Assembly: GCA_023700785.1 (NCBI GenBank)
Contig: JAMPYH010000030.1
Span: 1 to 14,541, forward strand
DNA length: 14,541 bases
Origin: Candidatus Zixiibacteriota bacterium
GTDB lineage: Bacteria > Zixibacteria > MSB-5A5 > GN15 > FEB-12
Direction of reading: 5' to 3'
Position numbers and translations under genes: made by a program. The notes below the pieces were generated by a model. That model was not told the origin of the DNA and made no database searches. It saw only the letters and a program-made list of their open reading frames with translations. The stretch's first letter is position 1, and every line of letters begins with the position of its first letter. This document shows positions 1-7,992 of this stretch, one piece after another.

Positions 1-252
1 ACAACCCTGTCGGATCCGTGTACCGCAACGGGTTGTTGCGGGCGTACGCATACAGGTTCCCATCGAACGGCCCCAGCGGGTCGGGCTGGTGATACCGCCC
101 CAGCATCGGATTATAATACCGATGGCAGTTGTAGTACAAGCCGGTTTCACCATCTTTGTACTGGCCCGGCAACCGCAACGAGTTGAACGACGAGATCAAC
201 TCATCGTAGGTCTCGCCGAACGGATAATACTCCGCCCGCCACCGAACGGTTT
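1..252 (-). repeat. Direct repeat copy A (end of Rhs core)
   Basis: This aligns without gaps to 1867-2118 (offset 1866). I counted 19 mismatches in 252 positions by hand, about 92.5% identity. It encodes the Rhs segment from KTVRWRAEYYPFGE to DPTGL and may extend left of the window. Homology stops sharply after the lysine codon at 251-253. Most mismatches are synonymous or conservative, so the repeat was probably once under protein-level selection. Confidence 0.9.
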
Positions 253-610
253 TATTGCCGTCGGTGATCGCCAGGGGCGTACCGAGATGGTCATTCACAT
301 AATACTGAATGGCGACCATCGGCACAACCTGGATGCGGGCAAGCGGTCGCCCATTGAGATAGACATAGTCGGTAACCGACCCGTAACCATAATATTCGCT
401 CAGGACTCGACCTGCCTGGTCGGGTATGAGCGTCAGGCTGTTGATGCCGCTCAGCTTGCGGATGCGGCGCCCCCGTCCATCGCACAGATATTGGGTCGTG
501 GCGCCGTTCTTCACGACCGAGGTCAGCCAGCCGGCATCGCAATAGTAGTAGAAGATGCTGTCAGGGGGATTTGGCTGTGGATCGGGGCCGGGGCCCCGAA
601 CTTTCCATCT
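2..610 (-). pseudogene. Rhs tip fragment 1: N-terminally truncated Rhs core end, continuing off the left edge
   Basis: Rhs proteins are large YD-repeat shells that deliver a variable C-terminal toxin. Only the last part of the shell is seen here. Reading leftwards the frame opens after a TGA at 611-613. A proline-rich stretch (PDPQPNPPDS) leads into degenerate YD repeats, then YVNDHLGTPLAITDG, RWRAEYYPFGE, RYYNPMLGRY, QPDPLGPF, NLYAYARNNPLRY and the hinge DPTGL at the window edge. This matches the Rhs core-associated domain. The remaining thousand or more residues of a full Rhs, including any signal or N-terminal domain, are absent. No well-placed ATG with a ribosome site precedes it; a GTG at 512-514 is possible. 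Its C-terminal toxin would lie left of the window. Three motif positions that are usually aromatic are Cys here (codons at 125-127, 482-484, 539-541), which hints at relaxed constraint. It is either an orphan tip kept for recombination or a decaying remnant. The family call is firm; whether it is expressed is unknown. Confidence 0.85.
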
Positions 611-613
611 TCA

Positions 614-729
614 TCATTTCAATGGGCGGGTATCAGACACTATTGCTTAAATGAGTATCTACGCAATCGGGTGAAGGTCAGTTTCGTCCAAATGTTCAGG
701 TAGAATCGCAATCCTCCCGCAGGTCCAGT
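614..729. other. Gap between immunity gene and Rhs tip fragment 1
   Basis: No coding frame, ribosome site or terminator is convincing here. The 5' edge of the downstream Rhs fragment holds a 7-bp GC inverted repeat (583-589 with 592-598) that could be a junction scar or chance in GC-rich DNA. Confidence 0.4.
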
Positions 730-1350
730 TTATGAATAATCCCTGGTGAAATTTGATGCTTCTATCAAATTGGCGTTCTTTATTTCGTATTTTATACACC
801 AATCACTGAATCGTTGGGACGCAACGCATATCCCTGGTAAATCTCGGGCCACAAAAAGATCCTCACCTTGCCAGGTCTCTTGCTTGATGACAAGCTGGCG
901 AAGTCTGATCCAAAGACCTACTTTGCAGTCGCCGCAGGTCCACGGTTCTTCATATTCTATACCTGAGGCTTCGTGATCGACCGAAGTCCGTGACCTTACA
1001 ACACGCGTTACATAATACTTGGGCATATTCCTGCCCATTGCCTTAGGAACGATCTTGGACACGTGGGCCCTGCCAAGTACATCCAGCCCGGTTAACCCCT
1101 CTTTCTTGAACAAGTCAATAAATCGTTCTGTAACCAACATCTCCGCGGTACCAAACGCAATGTCACCGTGCAGCTTGCCAAAGCATTCTATTTCCACTCG
1201 AAAAGGTGGTAACCACGTGAGCATCCCAACTACTCCCCCGCATACTGGACATCGAGGCGCGTCACCAGTTCTGAACCCATCCTCCATGAGAAAATCTGTC
1301 ACCGCTGGATTCGCGAACTCGCTAATTGGACTTTCAAGAACGTAGAACAT
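730..1350 (-). CDS. Double-CxxC (SitI6-like) immunity protein for the adjacent Rhs toxin
   Basis: A 206-residue protein with no signal peptide or membrane segment, so probably cytoplasmic. It has two CxxC pairs, CPVCGG at residues 34-39 and CGDC at 139-142, which may bind zinc. After the first pair comes TERFIDLFKKEGLTGL (74-89). After the second comes GEDLFVARDLPG and a second S/TERF-like element (SQRFSDWC). This layout resembles the myxobacterial double-CXXCG family (TIGR02264), which contains the SitI6 immunity proteins. The start is 4 nt past the natural end of the toxin frame (TAG 1355-1357), so the pair is probably translationally coupled. A GGAGG lies at 1365-1369, 14 nt from the ATG, which is far for a ribosome site. 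The inferred role is to neutralise the HNH-like tip encoded just upstream. The DNA looks A+T-richer than neighbouring genes (721-780 has 22 G+C in 60), consistent with horizontal acquisition. The family is recognised by eye; specificity for this toxin is inferred from position. Confidence 0.75.
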   Translation of the reverse strand: MFYVLESPISEFANPAVTDFLMEDGFRTGDAPRCPVCGGVVGMLTWLPPFRVEIECFGKLHGDIAFGTAEMLVTERFIDLFKKEGLTGLDVLGRAHVSKIVPKAMGRNMPKYYVTRVVRSRTSVDHEASGIEYEEPWTCGDCKVGLWIRLRQLVIKQETWQGEDLFVARDLPGICVASQRFSDWCIKYEIKNANLIEASNFTRDYS

Positions 1351-1354
1351 AGCT

Positions 1355-2131
1355 CTACCGTAATCCTCCAGGAAATCGACTGCGCAAGTCGGGCCGACTA
1401 TAGACAGTTCTTAGATATCGTTCGAATTGGGTTCGGGTTAGTTCAGGATGCTCGCTGATATACTTCGCAATTTCCTTGTCAAGCGACCTATGCTAACTCT
1501 GATACCCGACGTGCGAAGATAGGTCCGCTGCCTGTGCAACAAATCGACTGTCTCGAAAAGCGTACTCCCCAGCCAAACTAGCATGTCTCTCGAGCTGCGC
1601 GATGATTCTTCTTGATATCGCGTGATGCGTTTGGCCGCGAAGCGCTCTGCCAAACAAACCGACTTTTCCGATCGGCAACGGCACGAACGCCGTCGCAATG
1701 TCTCCGCCAAGTCCGCCTAGCTGATACCATCGAGAGCATTCATCGGTAAAGTAGTCGCCGCCGTACCACGCCTGGGATCGGATCCACTTGGTGAGTCCCA
1801 AACTGGCTGCGTCGCCGACCGCAACCGCGAACTGACCGAGATCCCACTCAAAATCTTCGTACGAATACAACCCCGTCGGATCCGTGTACCGCAGCGGGTT
1901 GTTGCGGGCGTACGCATACAAATTCCCGTCGAACGGGCCCATCGGGTCGGGCTGCTGGTACCGCCCCAGCATCGGATTATAATACCGATGCCAGTTGTAG
2001 TACAAGCCCGTTTCGCCATCTTTGTACTGCCCCGGAAACCGCAGCGAATTGACCGACGAGATCAACTCATCGTAGGTCTCGCCGAACGGATAATACTCCG
2101 CCCGCCACCGGACGGTCTTGGGTCTTTCCGG
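1355..2131 (-). pseudogene. Rhs tip fragment 2 with HNH/EndoVII-like toxin domain, interrupted by an in-frame TAG
   Basis: The frame opens after a TGA at 2132-2134 and carries the Rhs core end (RWRAEYYPFGE, YYNWHRYYNPM, YARNNPLRYTDPTGL). After the hinge comes a region rich in Gly and aromatics, including a hydrophobic stretch, and then a toxin domain starting THHAISRRI. RDSRFVAQAADLSSHVGYQS follows, then TAG at 1493-1495. The same frame continues with HRSLDKEIAKYISEHPEL and ends in RPDLRSRFPGGLR at a TAG (1355-1357). His pairs with a later GYQ-x-WHR-type motif suggest the HNH/EndoVII nuclease superfamily (AHH/SHH-like), which in Rhs proteins cleaves nucleic acid in the target cell. The amber codon most likely replaces Trp (TGG to TAG, one base), removing 45 residues. 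The N-terminal Rhs shell is also missing, so this is an orphan tip. TTG at 2063-2065 is the only start-like codon near the front of the frame. The Rhs part is certain, the nuclease class probable, and activity unlikely without readthrough or repair. Confidence 0.8.
1867..2118 (-). repeat. Direct repeat copy B (end of Rhs core)
   Basis: This is the second copy of the 252-bp Rhs-core repeat and lies in the same orientation as copy A. Homology stops at about 2118, just before the end of copA at 2138. Past the hinge (left of 1867) this copy continues into the HNH-like toxin tip. Together the two copies flank a toxin tip plus immunity gene, the arrangement expected for tip exchange by homologous recombination at Rhs loci. 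Confidence 0.9.
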
Positions 2132-2137
2132 TCAAGG

Positions 2138-4602
<2,465 letters not shown>

Positions 4603-4606
<4 letters not shown>

Positions 4607-5028
4607 TTTTTTCTCTTCCTCTTTGACGTAGTTTCCATGCGGCCGGCGAGGCTTTCGATGATCGGGCAGTCGTCGGTCGGGCCGGCATGGTTGCACTGAT
4701 GGATCAAACGATTGAGGGTTCCGCGAAGCTGCGCGAGATAGGCGATCTGTTGCTCTATGTGCGTGACTTTCTCGCGCGCGATCTGGCGAACCTCGGCCCG
4801 ATCGATCAGCGCGCCATCGGCTATCGACAGAAGCTGGCTGATCTCATCGAGACTGAAGCCGAACTTTTGCCCGTTCTTGATAAATCGTATCCGGTCAAGA
4901 TCCGTGTCGCTGTACCTCCGGTATCCGGACTCCGTCCGTTGCGGGTCGCGCAACAAACCACGGCGCTCATAAAAACGGAGAGTTTCTTTATTGACCCCGG
5001 CCTTGCCTGCCAGATCACCGGAATGCAT
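4603..5028 (-). CDS. MerR-family metal-responsive activator, probable regulator of copA
   Basis: A 141-residue DNA-binding activator of the MerR family. It has an N-terminal winged helix (SGDLAGKAGVNKETLRFYERRGLL), the GYRRYSDTDLDRIRFIKNGQKFGFSLDEI core, a long dimerisation helix, and a C-terminal metal loop, CNHAGPTDDC followed by PIIESL. The Cx8C loop spacing is as in MerR, while the TDDCPIIESL sequence resembles CueR. At the position of the first MerR cysteine (Cys82) there is no cysteine (DGALIDRAEV), so a Hg(II) sensor with the usual three cysteines is unlikely. Pairing with a Cu+ ATPase favours copper or silver. The stop overlaps the copA start by four bases (GTGA, 4603-4606), so translation is coupled. 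An AAGGGAG ribosome site precedes the ATG, and a dyad operator lies 44-61 nt upstream. It could be called cueR, but the sensing residues do not settle this. Confidence 0.88.
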
Positions 5029-5061
5029 AGCGGCTCCCTTGTTAGGTTGGTGGTAATGGAG

Positions 5062-5100
5062 AGTATAACAGCCTGTAGTATAGTACAGGGTTCAGAGAAT
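5062..5100 (-). promoter_or_regulatory. MerR-type promoter/operator in front of merR-copA
   Basis: On the minus strand a perfect 6-bp inverted repeat, CCTGTA-CTATAC-TACAGG (5072-5089), sits just upstream of the extended -10-like TGTTATACT (TATACT at 5062-5067). About 33 nt separate this box from the merR ATG, and the ribosome site AAGGGAG lies between. The CTGTA...TACAG dyad is the classical shape of MerR-family operators. No convincing -35 hexamer stands at the usual 19-20 bp spacing (CTGAAC is the nearest, 22 bp away), so the exact promoter elements are uncertain. Autoregulation of the whole operon is inferred. Confidence 0.65.
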
Positions 5101-5142
5101 TTGTGATTTTGCGGCGAATGGCGAATTGGACTGGCTGCGTCT

Positions 5143-6231
5143 TCAGTAAGTCGTTGCTGTGTCGATAGTTATCTTGCCCAAGGGAAGGGCTACAAATTTT
5201 GTCCCGGCCAGGGCGCAACCAGTCAGGGTGCGGCCATCGACAGTTATTTCCGCGGTAAATGCCGAATAGGCGCCGGACATCGGATCAAAACATCCAACGC
5301 GCGATATCCGAACGCGGAAATCGTTCGCGGACTCCCAGACCCACAGACTGTCAGTTTCGACCCGTGATGTAGCGTTGATCACAAGTGAGTCTTTCTCCGG
5401 CTCGAGTACTACAATAGTGTTCCCCGAGATGCGGGCGGACCAGAATGGCTCATTCCCGCGCGCGAGAAAAGTAAGATCGGTCAGACGCGTTGAAAGCGGG
5501 TTCATCTCTGCCGGGAGCAATCGAAGGATGTCCTGTCTTGCGACAATAAGATGGTGGGGAAGAGAATCGTTCTGACTTTCGGCGGAAAGATCGATCTCCG
5601 CGAAAACGGAATCGTTCGGGCTGACGCCCATTTGCTTTGTCAGTTCGGCGATCACGCCATTCGAGTTGCTTAGATGATACTCGCGCTGAGTGCGCGAATC
5701 GCGAAACATCATATTCTCGCCTGTCAGCTTCAGGTAGCCGGTCACCCGACCCAGCGCGGTCGTTTGGCTCGCCGTCTTACATCGAACAAACAGGAGTTCG
5801 CTTCGATCGGCTGAGCGAAGGATCAACGTGTCCGCGCTTAGCGAGTAAGACGCTGTCGTGCCAAGCATCCGAAGAAACTCAGTTTCCACACGCATCACCG
5901 CGGGCTCGCACATCATCTTGGTGGAGATCATCGGCCCGAAGGAGAGTTCGCTATCGCCAAGAGTCAGGATCTTGCCGGCAAAGCGATTGCATCCCGCGGA
6001 TCCGGCAACCGCGCTATCGGCGCCAAAACTGAGCGTGACCCGGTCGGCGGTATCGATCAGTCCTGCCGCGGTGAAGTTCCCGTCGCTGCTGAATCCGACA
6101 AACCGAAACTCCGCGCCCACCAGATCATTAGATCGTACCGAAACCGGCTTAGCTTGTTCCTTCACGCACCCGCCAAAGATCGCCAGCAGAAGTACGGCAA
6201 AGCGGAGCTTGCCGGCATGTTGACCAGTCAA
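5143..6231 (-). CDS. META / OB-like / COG3650-like three-domain lipoprotein
   Basis: A 362-residue lipoprotein with a hydrophobic segment ending in IFGGC (lipid-carrying Cys22). Three parts follow. A META (HslJ-like) domain spans about 36-150, with SAGCNRFAG at 78-86, FGPMISTKMMC at 98-108 and Cys at 151. A middle OB-like stretch (about 160-235, GYLKLTG...VFAEIDL) recalls the C-terminal domain of the copper-stress lipoprotein NlpE. A COG3650-like domain (about 255-345) has GNEPFW at 259-264 and the conserved Cys314 and Cys339 in CFDPMSGAY and LTGCAL. It probably faces the periplasm and acts in envelope stress or copper tolerance; that role is inferred from the domains and from merR-copA just downstream on the same strand. 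I chose the TTG start at 6229-6231 because a perfect AGGAGG stands 5 nt before it and no in-frame ATG lies before the lipobox. It may be co-transcribed with the lipoprotein gene upstream (49-nt gap). Confidence 0.82.
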   Translation of the reverse strand: MTGQHAGKLRFAVLLLAIFGGCVKEQAKPVSVRSNDLVGAEFRFVGFSSDGNFTAAGLIDTADRVTLSFGADSAVAGSAGCNRFAGKILTLGDSELSFGPMISTKMMCEPAVMRVETEFLRMLGTTASYSLSADTLILRSADRSELLFVRCKTASQTTALGRVTGYLKLTGENMMFRDSRTQREYHLSNSNGVIAELTKQMGVSPNDSVFAEIDLSAESQNDSLPHHLIVARQDILRLLPAEMNPLSTRLTDLTFLARGNEPFWSARISGNTIVVLEPEKDSLVINATSRVETDSLWVWESANDFRVRISRVGCFDPMSGAYSAFTAEITVDGRTLTGCALAGTKFVALPLGKITIDTATTY

Positions 6232-6236
6232 TGTGG

Positions 6237-6242
6237 CCTCCT
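6237..6242 (-). promoter_or_regulatory. Strong ribosome binding site that fixes a TTG start
   Basis: AGGAGG on the minus strand, 5 nt before the TTG at 6229-6231. It is the deciding evidence for the start of the META-domain lipoprotein. Confidence 0.8.
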
Positions 6243-6280
6243 GACATCTGATTGTATGCTGAGCTGCCGATGCCGTTCTG

Positions 6281-7036
6281 TCACTGACCGGATAGCGGTT
6301 TGGAAACCGCTTGGAACTCGGGCTTGAGGATCGGCGCCAGTCTCGCGAGCGGAATAGTGATCACCTGCACACCGGCCGCATACGGCGCGACAGCGTACTG
6401 CTCGAAAAAGATCACCAGGTCGCGCGGCGCGAGCATAAACCGTGAAAAATTCGCTTCGTTCGGTTCGGTTCCGGAAGCAAGCATCTCTTCATTGAGCATA
6501 TCGCCCAGAATGTTGCGTAGTTCCGCGCGAGAAAGCAGCGACAACGTATCGGCAAAGCGCGACCTGGGGACAAAAAGATCGGACAAGGTCAAAAGATGAT
6601 TGTTGTCCATGTCGAACATCATGGTGGTAACCGAGGTCATGCCGTGCGCGCCGCCGGTGAACATATACGCGTCAAACTTATAGCAGAGGATATGCGGCGG
6701 AAAGGTTGACGAACTGTAGTTGATATCCAATTCCGAGATCCAATCCGGATTCGGCTGGCCGGCTGGCGCATCGACAAAACTATCGATCTGGGAGCGGACA
6801 AATTGCTCGATCAAGGTATCAATGATCGCCTCACCGGTGCGCGGGAATCGCGCGGAGTATCGGTAGGTCGCCGCCGAATCGGTCAGCATCGCCGGAACTT
6901 CGGCCGGCAAAAGCCCGACCGTGTCGGCCGAGGAATCGACTGTCTCCGGTGGACCGTCGGTTCGTTCCACTTCCTTTTGGCAGCCGGCCATCAGCGCCAA
7001 AAGCAGGATGATCGAAAGGAGGTTTATTCGATTCAC
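6281..7036 (-). CDS. DUF4163/DUF3298 (RsiV/PdaC-like) lipoprotein
   Basis: With GTG 7034-7036 as the start the protein has 251 residues and begins with a short basic signal and a hydrophobic run ending in LMAGC (lipid Cys19). An acidic, Thr/Ser-rich linker follows. Next is a DUF4163-like part (YRYSARFPRTGEAIIDTLIEQF...ELDINYSSS) and a DUF3298 part (CYKFDAYMFTGGAHG, FDMDNNHLLTLSDLF, APRDLVIFFEQYAVAPYAAG). This pair of domains occurs in anti-sigma factor RsiV, in the deacetylase PdaC and in many stand-alone envelope proteins. No transmembrane anti-sigma segment or deacetylase domain is present, so this is a stand-alone periplasmic or outer-membrane lipoprotein of unknown function. The frame stays open upstream to 7201, but the GTG has GCGGAG 9 nt before it and leads directly into the signal peptide, whereas the ATG at 7076-7078 has no ribosome site. 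It probably forms a two-gene unit with the META lipoprotein. Confidence 0.85.
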   Translation of the reverse strand: MNRINLLSIILLLALMAGCQKEVERTDGPPETVDSSADTVGLLPAEVPAMLTDSAATYRYSARFPRTGEAIIDTLIEQFVRSQIDSFVDAPAGQPNPDWISELDINYSSSTFPPHILCYKFDAYMFTGGAHGMTSVTTMMFDMDNNHLLTLSDLFVPRSRFADTLSLLSRAELRNILGDMLNEEMLASGTEPNEANFSRFMLAPRDLVIFFEQYAVAPYAAGVQVITIPLARLAPILKPEFQAVSKPLSGQ

Positions 7037-7091
7037 GTACTTCGCTCCGCGTCGCGAATTGGGGTAGTGACGATTCATATCAGGTGCGGAT

Positions 7092-7120
7092 AGTATCAAT
7101 AGTTTAACGCCATAGCGCAA
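7092..7120 (-). promoter_or_regulatory. Possible sigma-70-type promoter for the lipoprotein pair
   Basis: On the minus strand TTGCGC (7115-7120) and GATACT (7092-7097) are separated by exactly 17 bp and lie 55-84 nt upstream of the GTG start at 7036. Each hexamer matches the consensus at 4 of 6 positions. It is a reasonable candidate in the divergent intergenic region, but has no further support. Confidence 0.35.
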
Positions 7121-7189
7121 GTGCCGGAATTGCCGGCTACAGGCCCGCCAAAGCACTGCCGATAACCTGAGAAACTGAGGGTTCGCCTT

Positions 7190-7915
7190 ATGCTGATGCA
7201 ATCACTTCCCTATCTCATTCTCGGCGTGGTCATTCTAGTATTCGTCGCGATCTTTCGGATCGCCAAACGTCAAAAGGCTGAGAGAAAGGCGATGTTTCAG
7301 GAACTTGGCTTCACCGAAATCTCGACCCCCGACCCACGGCTGATCGAGAAGATCACTACCCTCCGGGAGTTTGGTAAGTCCAGGGTACGGGTCAGCCGAG
7401 TTTACCAGCGCAGACAGGGGTACTTTACGTTTTATGTTCTGGAGATCTGGTCAGGCGGTGACTCGGACGCCAACGATGGCTGGACGAGCGCGATCGTATC
7501 GGATGAACTGCGCTTGCCGAGCTTCGCCCTTGGACCCTCGATCCCGCTCAAAGGGAAATTCGGGGAACTGTTGAACAAAGCGGTCACCTGGGTGCTGGAG
7601 CGGCGAGGATTCACGCAGGCAAAACTCCATCCCGACACGCCATTCTCGAAAAGATATCTGTTGTACGCCAAAGATCCCGGCTCGCTTCTGAAGTCGATCC
7701 CGGACTCATCCTGGCAGAGACTGGCGCAATTGAAAGAGCGGCTGATGCTCGAAGCGGCCGATGATCTGATGTTGTTTTGGGTGATGTCCGTCGATGGCCA
7801 GCAGATGAAACGGAGAAGCTCGTTCTCGCGTGAAGATCTCCGCAACCAGTTGGATTGCGCGCAGAAGCTGTTTGAACTCTTTCGGGAGTCCGCCCTGGAA
7901 CCCGAGCGGCGCTGA
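7190..7915 (+). CDS. Single-pass membrane protein of unknown function
   Basis: A 241-residue protein that I do not recognise. Residues about 7-24 (PYLILGVVILVFVAIF) form one N-terminal membrane helix followed by a strongly basic stretch (RIAKRQKAERK), so the C-terminal domain should lie in the cytoplasm. That domain contains an alternating beta-rich region (SRVRVSRVYQRRQGYFTFYVLEIWSG), a mixed central part, and a helical C-terminus with many Leu, Lys and Arg. No catalytic motif or cysteine pattern stands out. The ATG at 7190 has GAGG at 7177-7180, nine nt upstream; an ATG two codons later (7196) is also possible. It is divergent from the lipoprotein pair and convergent with msrBA, and is followed by a strong terminator, so it is probably a single-gene unit. 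Confidence 0.75.
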   Translation: MLMQSLPYLILGVVILVFVAIFRIAKRQKAERKAMFQELGFTEISTPDPRLIEKITTLREFGKSRVRVSRVYQRRQGYFTFYVLEIWSGGDSDANDGWTSAIVSDELRLPSFALGPSIPLKGKFGELLNKAVTWVLERRGFTQAKLHPDTPFSKRYLLYAKDPGSLLKSIPDSSWQRLAQLKERLMLEAADDLMLFWVMSVDGQQMKRRSSFSREDLRNQLDCAQKLFELFRESALEPERR

Positions 7916-7942
7916 TCGCGCCATACCTCAAATTGACGCCAA

Positions 7943-7977
7943 ATATAAAGGCGATGCTCGCCGCATCGCCTTTATAT
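7943..7977. terminator. Bidirectional transcription terminator hairpin
   Basis: A perfect 14-bp inverted repeat (7943-7956 and 7964-7977, arms ATATAAAGGCGATG and CATCGCCTTTATAT) with a 7-nt loop. The outer A/T-rich arm ends supply a U-run on either strand. It lies between two convergent genes (ends at 7915 and 7993), as expected for a terminator serving both. Confidence 0.88.
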
Positions 7978-7992
7978 CCAGGTTCGATCTGA

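Noticed and set aside
89..703. 204-residue plus-strand frame opposite the Rhs fragment
   Set aside because: The minus strand encodes clear Rhs motifs, and the plus frame reads like their antisense.
1493..1495. TAG as a genome-wide reassigned sense codon
   Set aside because: TAG ends copA (2138-2140) and the DUF4153 gene (13602-13604) at sensible positions.
1438..1710. 90-residue minus-strand frame overlapping the toxin tip
   Set aside because: It is out of frame with the Rhs tip. The recognisable continuation (HRSLDKEIAKY) is in the Rhs frame after the TAG, so this is a shadow, not a frameshift product.
1..2134. Insertion sequence or transposon carrying the Rhs island
   Set aside because: No transposase frame, terminal inverted repeats or target duplication were found; the repeats are Rhs coding sequence.
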